From: Trema orientale
Taxonomy: Eukaryota; Streptophyta; Magnoliopsida; Rosales; Cannabaceae
DNA length: 64,000 nt
Assembly (NCBI GenBank): GCA_002914845.1
Contig: JXTC01000061.1
Span: 176,541-240,540, forward strand
Direction of reading: 5' to 3'
Within the stretch, counting starts at the first letter, position 1. Each line of letters begins with the position of its first letter. The position numbers were made by a program, and so were the translations under genes. The notes beneath the pieces were generated by a model. That model saw only the letters and a program-made list of their open reading frames with translations, was not told the origin of the DNA and made no database searches. Of this stretch, positions 1 through 12,606 are shown piece by piece.

Positions 1-611
1 ATTCATTTCAAGGAAAAAAGAAAGGAACATTCAACAATAATGATAATCAAGGTTAAGGATAAAAAAGGAAGGTGATACACTTTTAGGTTTTTTTTTTTTT
101 TTTTATAATGCTTTTTAAAAAGTAGATATTTGACAAACAAAAACAGTGAGGGAATAAATAAATAGTAATGCTGCATTATAACACAAGTGCTCAAAACCAC
201 AATCTCAAAACAAAATTATAGCGGGCAGAACACTAATGTTTTTTTAAATTGAATTTTCTCCTACAATTAAATCCTCCCTCCCACCTTTTTCTTTTTTTTT
301 TCTCTGCAAATATGTGTTTATTCCAATTTTATTTCTGTAAAGAGAATTTATAGTAGGTGTAATTTTTTTTACACTTTGTTTCAATAAAATGCATGTTTTT
401 ATTTTTTTTCTTTTTTTTTTTTCTTATAGCTATTTGTTCGAGTATATGCATTTTTATATTTGATGTATATATTTATATACCAATTTTAATTTATATACTG
501 AGTATATTATTTTTTAAACCAGATACATCATATTTTACACTTGCAATATTTTGATATATTAGTCATTTTGTTGTAGCATTTGAAAACGAATATTTACTTA
601 GAATGGGGCTC

Positions 612-830
612 TTTTTTTTAGTCAATATGAATTTACCTACTATATTTGGGTTGATTTTTTTTTTTTGGTCCCTCATAACCTTAGCCTCTATTGGATTGCT
701 CTCTTTTTTTTAGTCAATATTAATTCATCTATAGTTCCTCATATGTCCAGTTTACCTATTATATTTGGGTTGATTTTTTGTTTTTTTTGTCCCTCATAAC
801 CTTACCCTCTATTGGATTTCTTTTATTCCT
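612..830. repeat. Imperfect tandem direct repeat, two copies
   Basis: Two copies share the order CTCTTTTTTTTAGTCAATAT, then ACCTA..ATATTTGGGTTGA, a T run, then TCCCTCATAACCTTA.CCTC. The second copy starts about 92 bases after the first and carries an extra segment of about 26 bases. No coding capacity. Probably a local duplication or the remains of a small element. Confidence 0.6.
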
Positions 831-966
831 CTCATTTTATTCTTTATAGTTTTGTCATTTATATTTACTAATATTTAAAAATTAAAGATGTTTGTGCCCC
901 AAGATTTATTAGCTCAGTAAACAAGATAAATGCAAATATATATATGGGCACCAATCCAGTAGCTAT

Positions 967-1158
967 TTTTTTTTTTACTTATACATAGGTATTATTTTGA
1001 CCAATAAAATTTTATCATGTATATTTTTTTATAGTAAAAAGTAAGAGAGAAATAGCATTGATGATACACGTTGTACTTCATTATAGCCGTTGGATCACCA
1101 TTAGATGATGATCCAGCGGCTAAAAAAAAAATACCTACACATGGGTAAAAAAAAAAAT
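967..1158. mobile_element. Possible MITE with inner palindrome
   Basis: The ends form an imperfect inverted repeat: a T run followed by AC..AT...TAGGTATT on the left, and its reverse complement followed by an A run on the right. The middle holds a near-perfect hairpin (1084-1122) built on AGCCG(T/C)TGGATCA, a motif common in plant MITEs. No clear target duplication is visible, so family and exact ends are uncertain. Confidence 0.4.
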
Positions 1159-4100
1159 TATCTATTGAATTGACAATCTATCTATATATATATATGTTTA
1201 TCATTTAAATGTTATAGAATTTATTATAGTTAAGTGACTGGAAAAAATATATTTCGTATGATTATTGCTACTTGTTTTGTCAATTTTGTTTTTTCTTTTT
1301 TTTTTTTAATTATTGAGATATTAACAAATATCTTTGTTGTTCATATTTGTATTTTATTTCAAAGTTGAGGAATGCTAGATGCACTTTCTTTTACACTTCC
1401 TCAATCTCACGGTTTGACACGTGAATTCTACTATAATTTGTTGTATTATTAAAATATTAAATTAGATAATAAAAGTCACGTGCCAAACAATAAAAGTGAA
1501 GAGTATAAAAAAGAGTAAGAAAAAAAATTTATTTAGTACTTTTTTTAATGTTTTGTTGTTTTGTTAAAGCGTATATAATGTGATCGTATAGAATTATTAA
1601 ATCTTATATAGTTATAAATATGTCTTTTTTAAAAATTAAATGTAAAAAATTTATGGAGAAATATTTTAAAAGAAAATTTGACTCTACCACCTTACACCCT
1701 TAAGGTTTAATATGTTTGTCTAATCATAACGTGAGTCATTATTCACATTATTTACATGTAAACAAAGGTAACAATGCTATAGAGATACCTGTATGGGACA
1801 CGTGTGTAGTTTTTTTTTTTTAAATAAAAAAATAAAGGTGTCAGGCTTTTGAATCTTCAACTAATCAAATTAAACTTACAACCGCACAGCACACAAATTA
1901 AAACTGGGTTCCCAATAAACTTTTATGAAGAGGATAAATCCTACACGTCTATTATTGCATCGTGGATAACATACATGTATTGTAACATTTGGGTACTTGC
2001 ATTATAATGAAATTTATGCTCGGTACTCGTTTTTGTATATTATATTTCAACAAAATACTTATGTTTAAGTTTTATTTTAGCAATATCTGTTTTTGGGATA
2101 TATATTTCATGCATAAAATATCTATAATATATATTTACAACATATATTTTTATATATAGTTTACGTTTGCAATATAAGTCTATACATATGATTTATATTT
2201 TGAAATATATACTATAGTATGCATTTTATGTATAAAATATTTGTAATATAATTTTTTCAAAGAATGTATAAAAATAGATATTAATAAAATAAAAATAAAA
2301 GCCAGAATTTATGGAAGTATGCTTGAAAAAACGGGTATTTATATACTATTTATCTATTTCCCGCATTCTAAAGTAATTTTTATAAATAAAAAAAAATACA
2401 CGTGGAAACGAGATGCAGTAATGTCTCACGTGCACACTCAGAATGCCTCACGTGCAGAATTCTGTCGAAGGAACAGCGGGGATATGATGCGACAACACTC
2501 ATAGCACACTGTGAGAATGAGTGGTTATAAAGCGCCCTTTTGATTGACTTTTCTTTCGTTTTCAATTGACAAAATTTGTATGGAAATTTTTTTAAAAAAT
2601 ATATAATGAATAAAAGAATTCCATTTCTCTCAATTTTTCATTTATTTTCCCAAAATTTTCAGGGCACTCTCATATGTTATTTGATTATTTGGCTTTAGTT
2701 AAAACTTAGCTTTCATAAACAACGAACGGAATCATTGCCACCACGCTTTCCACTTATTTCAACTAAATCATTATTGTTATTATTATTATTACTATTTTTT
2801 TATATGTTCTTTTATCATGGCCCATAGTCAGATTATTATACGGCTTAATTTAAATCAGTTAGACAGCATTGGTAGTATACGTCAGAATAACGGTCCACAA
2901 GTATTCTCAGAGTGAACCCTCCTTTTTTTTTTTTTGGGAGAAAAAATAAAGAAATTTTCTTTTGGGACTAATTGGACAAGTGTGGGGTTTATGATTAGAT
3001 TAATGGTTTATGTTGAAACATGTGGGCTTGTTTTTGGTGGAACTGTGGGGCAAATCAATTTGATTGAATACCCTTATTTTATCTTTTTGCTTTTCAACTT
3101 TTTAAGCGGTCAATTATTCTTTGATTTGATCTATATTGTATAATTGTTTTCTTTACTAGTATCATTGAGTATCATTGTTGGTACAAGTGCTTAATTACAT
3201 ATACACGAGTAATTCTTACTTTGACAAATAGGTTGCTCTTAATTATTTTCTCCAACACTGGTTAGGAAAATCAACAACCCATATAATTAACTACCCTTTA
3301 TCTTTCTCTCTGTTTTTTTTAAAAAAAAAAACTCAACTTAATTATGCTATAAGTATAGTATTAATAGTGATGAATGTACTATTAACAACTCAATCATTAT
3401 TTCTATGAACTTGGATACCTCCTGTTCCCGGATACTGAAAAAAAAGTAGTGTAGCTTTAGTAATTGATTAATAGTGGTGAATTAAGTACATTAAAGGGGG
3501 AAAAAAAGTGTAGTAGATGACTGATGAGTACTGTATAGAATCTCAAAATGAGATTTGGTGGGTGTATGCATACCCCAGTTCATTGGATTGCTTAGCATAA
3601 AAGAAATCTGGTTCGGTAGACCAAAGTTTTTTAAAGGGTTCACATGATATAATTAGCTGATCAACTTTGTAATTTTATATATTTTGTCACGTTGCTCCAT
3701 TTAGAAGGAAAAATATATAAGTGAATAATCTTAATCAAATATGAGAAAATATCATTGAGTTGTATATAAATTATAAAGTGCTACTTGTAACAAACACATG
3801 TGGGATTTTGTTTAGGGAAAGTTGTTATCTTTATATACAGTGGTCAACCAACAACGACCATATGGACTTCGAATAAATTTGAAAGAGAAACATCATTGTT
3901 AATGAGTATGAAAAAATAATATTAATGGATGCTAAAGAAAAGGATTTACAAATTCTTTGGAGCCATTGACTCTTTTGAATCATTACTATATAGTACTACA
4001 TATCACTTGCATTGAGCCAAAGAAAACAAGTTATACAACAGTTAAAATTATGAGCATGGCAGCGGAGTCTTATGATGCTAGGCCAAAGTATAACACGAGA

Positions 4101-4183
4101 AAATGTGAATTCATGAAATTATTAAGTGGGGTGGCAGGTGCTTGTGTCTTTTAACTATAAGATCCTATCGTCCAGTCATTCTA

Positions 4184-4547
4184 GGGGTGGCAATATAGGT
4201 CATGACACGATAACACGACTCGAAACCTGCACGATTAGCTGAACCTGTTTGACACGAAATTGACACGATTAAGTAATTTTTTAATAAATTATATTAATTA
4301 ATTATTTTCAAAAAAATATTTTTTCATGAATTTCTTGTAAATAAAATAAAAAACACAAAGCTAATGAACTAATTTCTCTTACTATAGTGAAACTTAATTA
4401 AAAAAATCGAATAAACTAATAATTATACTATTTATATACATTTTGACCCATCAATCTGCAAGTCGTTTTCATTAAATAGGTACACGTAGGTTAACCTGTT
4501 AATGACACGATTTAATTAGGTTAAACACGACACGACACAGATTGCCA
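4184..4547. mobile_element. Non-autonomous hAT element with 8-bp target duplication
   Basis: The element starts GGGGTGGCAAT and ends ATTGCCA, giving a short terminal inverted repeat around TGGCAAT. It is flanked on both sides by the same 8 bases, TCATTCTA (4176-4183 and 4548-4555). An 8-bp duplication and TGGCAA-type ends are typical of plant hAT transposons. Both ends also carry many copies of a GACACGA subterminal motif. No transposase is encoded in the 364 bp, so it would have needed a helper. Confidence 0.75.
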
Positions 4548-4555
4548 TCATTCTA

Positions 4556-6448
4556 TCTGGGTGATCGAACATGTATTAATTTAAATTTTGAGAATTTATT
4601 GATTTAAAATGCCTACAAATTAACAAAGTTAACATCTATATATCCTCTAATAATTATAGTAATATTGCTGTAGCCTGGATAAAATGCATGCGTTGATTGA
4701 GGCACCAAAGTGGGTATCTGATGAGTGTGATTTTCAGAATTGGATCAGAGAGACAAATATTGAAAGTAAGGTATGGGACAAAGCCTAGAGTCATGGCCAT
4801 TATAATGGGTTTTGAGGAACTATAGAGGAAAAAAGAGAGGAAAAAGTTTGGGACTTTTGGTCAGCATCGTATCAGATTGGATTGTGTTACTTATGGTAAT
4901 GGATTCATGTGGCTTGAAATTGAAGAAGAAAAAGTTCTCCACATCATAGAAAACGTAAGTCCACAATCTTCATTAAAAAATAAAAAATAAAAAAAATCCT
5001 CAATCAATAGTCTACTTTTGGAACTAGGATAGACCAAGGACCATCTATGCTTTCACATGAGATTTCAGGCATCAAGCATTTTTCTTTTATTAAGCAGTTT
5101 TGGTGTGGATTTTGATCCGTAAACCAAAACACGCTGTGTATTTTTAAGTCGTGTCAAAACTCAGATTTGATGTAGGCATAGTCCGTACAATCTTAAACAA
5201 GGTTGTAGCTGGACTTTTCACCAGCTAATGATGATGGTACTACTAAATGAAGAACTAAAATGAATAGTGATGGTACCGCTTCTTTTTGGGAACTAGTGAG
5301 AGAGGGAGAGCGAGTAAATGAAGTGAGGAGAAATGACAAGAAGACAAATAGGATTTTAGAGAATTGTGGCGATTTACCTTTTATATCAGATATAAAGCAC
5401 TATTTATAATAGCCTTGTAGTCCCAAAACATTAGAGTTAGTGGTAACGTATCCTTTGAAAAGATAGAAAAGAATCCTACCTACCCATTATACGAACAATA
5501 GGTAGATAATTGAGCCAAATGTCAACCTCTCTATAGTTTGTGCCGTCTTTTGTGTATTGTGGTAATAAGATTGTGCATGTTACGTGGTCGAAAACTTGCC
5601 TTCCGCTGAGTGGTTGATCGGCAGGCTCGGCCAATGAGTACTGTTGGTCTCCGAATATTAGTGCTTGGGAGGTGTTGAATCGTGTATAGTATTTGTCCGA
5701 GATTGTCCTCTGGTTTTGAGGCTTTCCCCTGGTCTCCTAACATCTGACCAAGTTAGCGGCATTCCAAGGGGTGCTTGGCCAATGGTTAGGTCTGTCGTTG
5801 TGCTTGAGCTATGACATATCGTTTTGGACCTTCTGTCAAGTCTATGTGTCGTTTTCTAAGTGGTCGAAGAAAATTATCCCCAACAAGCTTTAAACCATGC
5901 ATCTAGCTTGTGAACGCATAAATCCACGTATGACTATCTTCATTTGTGAAATCGAAGACTTTATGATATATATATATATATATATAAGAGCATTGAGCCT
6001 TAAAACCATTCTTAATTAAAGTTCGAGTCGAGTTTGACTATGTAGCATATTTTCCTGCAGACAAAAGCAGTCACATACAAAAGAAAAAGAAAACAAAAAT
6101 TTCCTATTAATCCGACATAAAGTTCATCTATAATACCGGTCACACTATTATAATATGTTTTATCATCTTTTAAGAAGTTATATTAATTGGATTTCGGCTG
6201 AGAGGTAACTTCAAAGATGAATGACTTTGTTAAAAGGTTCTCTCCAATCCATATGTTTTCTACTATTAGTTTGAGGATAATGGTGAAAAATATTAGATAG
6301 GTAATCATAGTTTAATTTCAGGTAAACTCCATTATTGAAATTAAGCCGACTTTGTAGCCGTTAAAGTGGTAGTTATATGTGCCACGTGTCCTCCTCTTGT
6401 TTGTCCACATCCTTAGTTGCTTCCACATGTTTCTTTTGGATAAAATCA
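4556..6448. other. Intergenic region, no gene seen
   Basis: No supported gene. The more GC-balanced part near 5520-5880 could be decayed retroelement sequence, but I see no conserved motif, no long terminal repeat pair and no coding frame. There is a TA microsatellite at about 5965-5985. Confidence 0.55.
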
Positions 6449-6786
6449 CTTTTATACATTATATTTAGACATTTTGTTCAATTTGTATCTTCTATTTTTG
6501 GTTATTATTAACATTAACCCTTAGATTTGAAATATGTTACAAATTTATACTTTTATACCAATTTAGAGCAGTTAATTTAATAACATACCGTTTAAAAAAA
6601 CTGAAAATAAACTATATAAAAACTGATCCGATAATAAGTTTATTAAATCATTATGGTAAATTAACTGCTCTAAATTGGTATCAAGATATAAATTTATAAC
6701 ATATTTCAAATCTAAGGGTCAATATTGACAATAACCAAAATAAAAAGTACAAATTAAATAAAGTGTCAAAATACGAGGTATAAAAG
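6449..6786. mobile_element. Foldback MITE with about 130-bp arms
   Basis: The left arm (about 6449-6580) and right arm (about 6655-6786) are imperfect reverse complements over most of their length. The longest matching stretches include CCCTTAGATTTGAAATATGT and CCAATTTAGAGCAGTTAATT. The loop of about 75 bases is AT-rich. It encodes no protein. This is the architecture of a long-TIR MITE, and a transcript would fold into a long hairpin. I could not identify a convincing target duplication. Confidence 0.75.
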
Positions 6787-7884
6787 TTCTATTATCCTTT
6801 TTTTAGTAGGGAAAATAAAATGTCATACTACTGTAGGGTCACATGAAGTCAGTGGTGGAGTTTAAAGAAGTGATAAAGCCAGATGGAGTTTGAACAATTC
6901 ATTATTCGATCAAAACTCAATTCTTGAGCTAAAATGACAATTCATGAAGAGCAAAATTATATGACGTGTGACCCAACATGTTGCAATTTTGCTGGCATGA
7001 CCCAAAATTTGACTATAGTCAGATATATAATGGGCAAAAACAAAACCCATCGACCAGCTAGCTGTAGAGTTTGGAGTATGGACTGGATTTGCAGTTTGAA
7101 AGTACAAAGAACAAGCAATAAGATCCAAAAGACTGCACAAAACACTGACTTATTTTCCCAATGGGCCTCAAATTTCCTTTTGAGGTGGGGGGAAAAAAAA
7201 ATCCTCTAGGTTTATTTACCATTTTTCAAAATAGTTAGAAAGACTGCTTTTGTTCAGTCTTCTAGTTTATGTACATGCATAACACATGTATAACAGTAAA
7301 CATATTAGGTGTATTAATTAGGTAAATAAAACATCAACCGATATAATTACGATAAACCAAAAGATAAAAATATACACACTTTTTAAATTGAGGGTCCAAA
7401 ACGGACACACCCTAATTTCTGAAAAAAAAAAAAAGGAAAAAGGAAGCAAATGATAATGAATAGGTGTACCTAAACAAAGCAAATAAAACACCTTCATGGA
7501 GAGTCACCAAACATTAGGCCGGATGGTAAGTTCTTGTGTCTCCTATGCTACCTTTTATCCTTATAATCCCATGAGGAGTATTAGCAGCATTATCTTTCAC
7601 ACTCTCTTATTCATTACTTAACATGTAAATTCTACTAAAATAGTTTATATTTTAATAATATAATAAATCATTTTTGAAATCCATGTACTTTATTAAAATA
7701 TCTCCAATCTATTAAAGAAAAGAAAAAATTTGCATGTAAGGGCCAAGCTATCCATTGTTTTTTTTTTCTCTTATAAAATCTACTTTTTCAAAATTATTTT
7801 CTTAGAACTGTCGCATTATTAGACATTATTAAAGACCACACCATTATTCGCCAAAAATACTATGACAGTCTTGGAATGGGTCAA
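6787..7884. other. Intergenic region, no gene seen
   Basis: Short overlapping frames near 6910-7209 occur on both strands and show no conserved motif or splice context. I do not call them genes. Confidence 0.55.
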
Positions 7885-8250
7885 ATAGCAAAATGACCGA
7901 ATTTTAGGCCCAATTTAAGTAAATGTTTGTTTTTCAAAAGTTATAGTAAAATGCCCAATATATATGTTTATATACTAAGAGTAAAATATTAAATACTAAG
8001 CACAAAAATTTATATGCTCAATGCATTAACTAAAATTAGTAGATATACTGTATATATATTTAAACATTTAGCTATAAAGTTTTCAAAGTGAATATTTACT
8101 TAATCAAGTTTAAAATATTAGTCATCCACCTATATTTCTCAACCAATTATTTTGAAAAGTTGTTTTAGAAAGTAACATTTAGCTATAACTTTTAAAACAT
8201 AGATATCTACTTAAACTAATTTAAAAAATTGATCATTCACCTAATTTTCT
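7885..8250. mobile_element. MITE family R1, copy A
   Basis: First of three dispersed copies in the window (others at 23861-24145 and 38276-38521). Shared features in order are AAAATGACC near the left end, CAATTTAAGTAAATG, runs of TATATACCAAG-like units, and an inverted version of the left arm (TTTAGCTATAAA, then ACTTAATCAA.TTTAAAATAT). This copy has its right arm of about 77 bp duplicated (second copy from about 8177). Non-coding. Confidence 0.65.
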
Positions 8251-8334
8251 CCTAATTGTTAGTTGTACGCCACTTTTTTTTCCTCATTGATTAAATCTAC
8301 CACCATACTACTTTTTTAAAATGCATTTTTAATT

Positions 8335-8600
8335 CTTGACGAATTCTTTATGACCTTGACGGATGCTTAAATGATTCTTGATATCGGTAGCGATCTTAAC
8401 GGATTCTTGATGAATTTTTTACGGATTCTTAACGATCTTGATGGATTCTTGACATCGGTGACGATCTTGACGGGTTCGTGATGAATTATTGACGGATTCT
8501 TGACAATCTTGATAGATTCTTGATGAATTCTTGACGTCGATAGTAATCTTAACATATTCTTGATGGATTCTTGATGAATTATTGACAGATTTTTGACTAA
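8335..8600. repeat. Degenerate minisatellite, GATTCTTGA-based
   Basis: About 265 bp made almost entirely of variants of GATTCTTGA(C/T)G. A higher-order unit of roughly 70-80 bp is visible: GATTCTTGA(C/T)ATCGGT, then CGATCTTGACGG, then TTCTTGATGAATT, then TTGACGGATTC; about three copies. The chance open frame across it on the minus strand reflects the repeat only. It ends about 500 bp before the photolyase start codon. Confidence 0.8.
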
Positions 8601-8862
8601 TTTCCTCTCAAAAGTGGTAGAATCTAATGGTGGTGGTAAATTTAGTTAAACATTTGAAAAGAGTGGTAATTGCCTACTTAACCCTAATTTTCTCTTCAAT
8701 GTAATTAGGCCCAAATTACTCCCTAGTCAGGTCCAATTCCCTTGCTTCCTGACGCCTATTGGTGTAGAAAACCCAATTTGAGCCGTGATAGATTTTTGGG
8801 CTTAGCTCAAAAAGCCCAGTCCATGTCCAGTTGTCCACCACAAACTATACTGCTCCTTGTGA

Positions 8863-8868
8863 CACGTG
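8863..8868 (+). promoter_or_regulatory. G-box (CACGTG) upstream of photolyase gene
   Basis: The core CACGTG lies in the context GACACGTGTC about 230 bp upstream of the photolyase start codon. G-box/ACGT elements are bound by bZIP factors such as HY5, and photolyase genes are light- and UV-B-induced in plants. A regulatory role here is inferred from position and motif only. Confidence 0.4.
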
Positions 8869-9096
8869 TCCACCATACAGAGTGACACGCACACGCTTTC
8901 GAAACCACAACTGTAACCGCTAAAACTGTTTCAGTTCCCACCCTTTTTGGTCCTTCCAACTTCCAAAACCCTCCATTTCTGATTTCTCCTCCTCTTAAAA
9001 CTACGCACCCTGGCACACGTTATCACCCATTACCCTGCGCACGTTAGCAAGCGCATTTCCCTCCTCTCTCGTTCCCGGTGCGCAGTTCTGTCACCC

Positions 9097-11299
9097 ATGG
9101 CTTCCGGGTCCGTACAATCGGGTCGGGTAAGAGTTCTGAAAGAAGGGTCCAGACAGCCCGATGGGGAAGAGGTGGGTCCCGTCGTTTACTGGATGTTCAG
9201 AGATCAACGGGTGAGAGACAACTGGGCTTTGATCCACGCCGTCGATCAGGCCAACAGGGCCAATGTCCCCGTTGCGGTGGCTTTCAATCTCTTCGATCAG
9301 TTTTTGGGCGCCAAAGCTCGACATTTAGGGTTTATGCTTAGGGGTTTGAAACAATTGAATCAATCTCTCGAAGAGAACCTTCAAATCCCATTCTTCTTGT
9401 TCCAGGCAAGTAAAAGGTTCAAACTTCAGTATACCCATTTCGTTTTCCTGAATTAGCTCTCTGTTTGGTTTCGATTTTCCTGAGAAAAAGGGTATTTCAA
9501 TTTTCATGATATATATATATATATTTATGTGTGTGTGTATAGATGGTTCTGTCTATAGTGCCTCACCTGCACTGTACTGGTGCCCATGTAAAAGGCGTGT
9601 GCGCCGTTTTTTCAATGTGTTATACCATGCCCGTTTCGCTTGTGTAACAAAATTCAAGCGGCGTGTATGTGACATTGTAGCCAAGACATATATTGTATAT
9701 ATTATATTTAGACATTAGGGACTAAATGGAGCATTGTGTTTAATTTTAGGGTGAAGCAGAAGAAACAATACCGCATTTCTTGAGAGAATGTGGGGCTTCG
9801 CTTCTAGTTACAGATTTTTCTCCGTTAAGAAAAGTCCGTAAATATAAAGAGGAAATTTGCAAAAGGGTTTGTGATTCTGTGACTGTACACGAAGTTGATG
9901 CTCATAATGTGGTGCCCACTTGGGTGGCATCTGAGAAATTGGAATATGGAGCTCGGACTATAAGGAACAAGATAAATAAGCTGCTTCCTGAGTACCTTAT
10001 TGATTTTCCTATATTGAAGCAACCTACAAGAAAATGGGCTCCCACAAACCAGGTGACTGACTGGGATGCAATCGTTGCTGAGGTTTTGAGGTTAGATGTC
10101 TCTTTAGTTTTGGCGAGATCAAATGGAACTCTTCTGAAATTGTATTCTTGATGTTGTTGTTGCTGTTTATAACTAGGAAAGGGGCAGAAGTTCCTGAACT
10201 TTCATGGTGTGAGCCAGGAGAGAAGGCAGCAATGGAAGTTTTGAAGGGTACTAAAGATGGGTTTTTGACAAAAAGATTGAAAACTTATTCTACAGACAGG
10301 AATAATCCACTGAAGCCTGGAGCGCTATCTGGTCTATCACCCTATTTGCATTTTGGCCAAATATCTGCACAGCGGTGTGCCTTAGAGGCACGTGCAGTTC
10401 GAAAAGTATATCCTCAGGTTAGTGATGTCAAATTGATAGCATTGGTTTTGCAAAGAACTTACTTTGTCATGGTACTCTTTCTTTTCATAAACATAGCTTA
10501 ATATGCTTTTCCTGCTTCTACTTGCTATTCAAGGCAGTTGATACATTTTTGGAGGAGCTGATTGTGCGGAGAGAACTTGCTGATAACTTCTGCTATTATC
10601 AGCCACATTATGATTCACTACAAGGGGCATGGGAATGGGCTCGCAAGACTTTGATGGACCATGCTTCTGATAAGCGAGAACATCTTTACACGTGAGCAAT
10701 CTTCGGATTTGTTTTCAGGGTTTTTATTTGTGCTGCTGATAGTTATTCGAAGAACAATGGTTTTGAAAGTGTGTCAATACCAATTCATTTTGCAGGAGAA
10801 AGCAATTGGAAAAAGCACAGACGGCTGATCCCGTAAGCTACACTTTTTTTTTTTTAAATGTCTAATTCTATTTCGAATAATTAAAAGTGTTAGCACCTAA
10901 ATGTCTATTAGCTCCCTTTTTCTTGTTTTGATCTTCATTTAATGAGCTTCACTATTGACATTACGGTGGTAATGTATCACAACTTGTAGACCAGAATATA
11001 TTACTTTCAGTTAGTAGTTTTTTTATCATAACTTATTTTGAGAACTTATGTTTATTTCTTACCATTCAGCTGTGGAATGCTTCTCAGTTGGAGATGGTCT
11101 ACTATGGAAAGATGCATGGGTTTATGAGGCAAGTAGACGTCTAATTCTATCTAATATTTAATAGTTTCTGAGTCATTATTTATTTCTGTGCCATCATGAT
11201 TTTAGCTGGAGTAGGATTAAAGCAATTATTTGATAGATTTATCTTGACACTGCCTTACATTGTTGTGGAAAGCAAAGCAAAACTTTTAGTATTATTCCT

Positions 11300-11330
<31 letters not shown>

Positions 11331-12326
11331 TTATGTATCTCTACTGATTGTTTAGCTGATATGCATGATATTACTAAAGCACAACCTTCTTTGTATTTAG
11401 TTATTATTTTGCTTGTTTTGCCCGAAGGATAATTTTATCTGTTCCAATTTATCCGACAGTGTAGCATTTATTTGCAGGATGTATTGGGCAAAGAAGATTC
11501 TTGAGTGGACAAGTGGACCTGAAGAAGCCCTCGAGATATCTATCTATTTAAATGACAAGGTAATTTAGCTACCAATTTGTAATCTTTTCGTGGTGTTTGT
11601 TAGCTATCCATAGTTTTCAATAACTGAATCTTTGTCATGATAGAAGGGCCCAGTTGAGAGAGAGAATATTATGAAAGCTATTAACATTAGAACTCAGAAC
11701 ATGAAGTCAAGAGAACTCACGCCTTCAATATCTATAGTTGTCAATTATAAGAAAGTTAAGAGAGAATCAGCTGCGTGCCTATTGTGAAGTTATCTTGAAA
11801 TCTTAAAGAGTTTAATGCCTTCATGGTAAAAATCCACATGTTTTCTTTTCCTCCCTATTTTAATACAGACTCTTGCTTGCAGTATTCGATAGATGGAAGG
11901 GATCCAAGTGGATATGTAGGTTGCATGTGGTCAATCTGTGGCATTCATGACCAGGTTTGTTTTCGTATATTATTGCTTCTTGTTGAATATTATTAGCCTT
12001 TATATGGCAAAGTTATCTCCATATTGTTTTAAAGGAGGCTGTTAGTCACGTTGCTTTTTCATTGAGATGTTGGCAATTATTCTTTCTTACATGTGGTTAT
12101 AGGTTTTAAGGTGAAATTTTTCTTACTGGAATTTTTTTTCCTGGCGAGTCAGGGTTGGCGAGAACGGCCAGTTTTTGGGAAAGTACGTTATATGAACTTT
12201 GCAGGCTGCAAAAGGAAATTTGATGTTGATGGTTACATTGCCTACGTGAAGAGGTTTGTGAGCGAGATGAAGAAGAGAAAAGCAGAGAACCAGCTCTCTG
12301 GAAACCCGAAACAACTTCGAACTTAG
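9097..12326 (+). CDS. PHR1: Class II CPD photolyase (DNA photolyase), 9 exons
   Basis: Uses light and FAD to split cyclobutane pyrimidine dimers in DNA. Exons: 9097-9405, 9750-10090, 10177-10417, 10534-10691, 10796-10832, 11070-11128, 11478-11559, 11883-11954, 12153-12326. They join in frame to a 490-residue protein, close to the Arabidopsis enzyme's length. The N-terminal antenna-type domain has [17 protein letters not shown] near residues 29-45. The FAD-binding half has LSPYLHFGQ (270-278), [13 protein letters not shown] (314-326) and [17 protein letters not shown] (413-429), hallmarks of class II enzymes. The start is the first ATG giving this conserved N-terminus. Introns 1 and 6 use GC donors (GCAAGT at 9406 and 11129); only these keep the frame and the conserved protein. 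All expected segments are present, so the gene looks functional. It converges on the KEULE gene. Confidence 0.96.
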
Positions 12327-12416
12327 CATATCTTCGCCTTCTAGGTTCTAACTGAATCTACATATTTGACATATAGTAGTTTCAAGATTTAGGGTGTCTT
12401 GAAAGATATATATTAA

Positions 12417-12606
12417 TGGCCTGTTTGGGATAACTTTTACTTCCTGAAGTAAAAGCTCCAGAAGATCTTCCTGTAAAAGTTAGTGGGTCCATGCTTCATT
12501 AAAAAGATCTTCTAATTATAAAAAGATCTTCTGACAATTCATCCAAACACCCCAAAAATAACTTTTGAGCTCCAAAAGATCTTTAGAAGTTATGCCAAAC
12601 AAGCCC
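12417..12606. mobile_element. Tourist-like MITE (PIF/Harbinger), 190 bp
   Basis: Terminal inverted repeats of about 20 bp (left TGGCCTGTTTGGGATAACTT; right end the reverse complement of GGGCTTGTTTGGCATAACTT, 17 of 20 matching) are flanked by TAA on both sides. A three-base TAA/TTA target duplication is the signature of PIF/Harbinger elements and their Tourist MITEs. It starts 90 bp after the photolyase stop codon, so it may lie in the 3' UTR. Confidence 0.75.

Larger units (their letters stand above)
1..4175. other. Gene-poor AT-rich intergenic region
   Basis: No coding region is supported here: open frames are short, AT-rich and lack recognisable motifs. It contains a direct repeat near 612-830, a possible MITE at 967-1158 and a weak inverted-repeat element near 1377-1510, plus many homopolymer T and A runs. 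The rest shows nothing I can name. Confidence 0.7.

Noticed and set aside
5531..5743. 70-codon minus-strand frame in a GC-balanced stretch
   Set aside because: No similarity to a known family, no splice or promoter context; more likely decayed repeat sequence.
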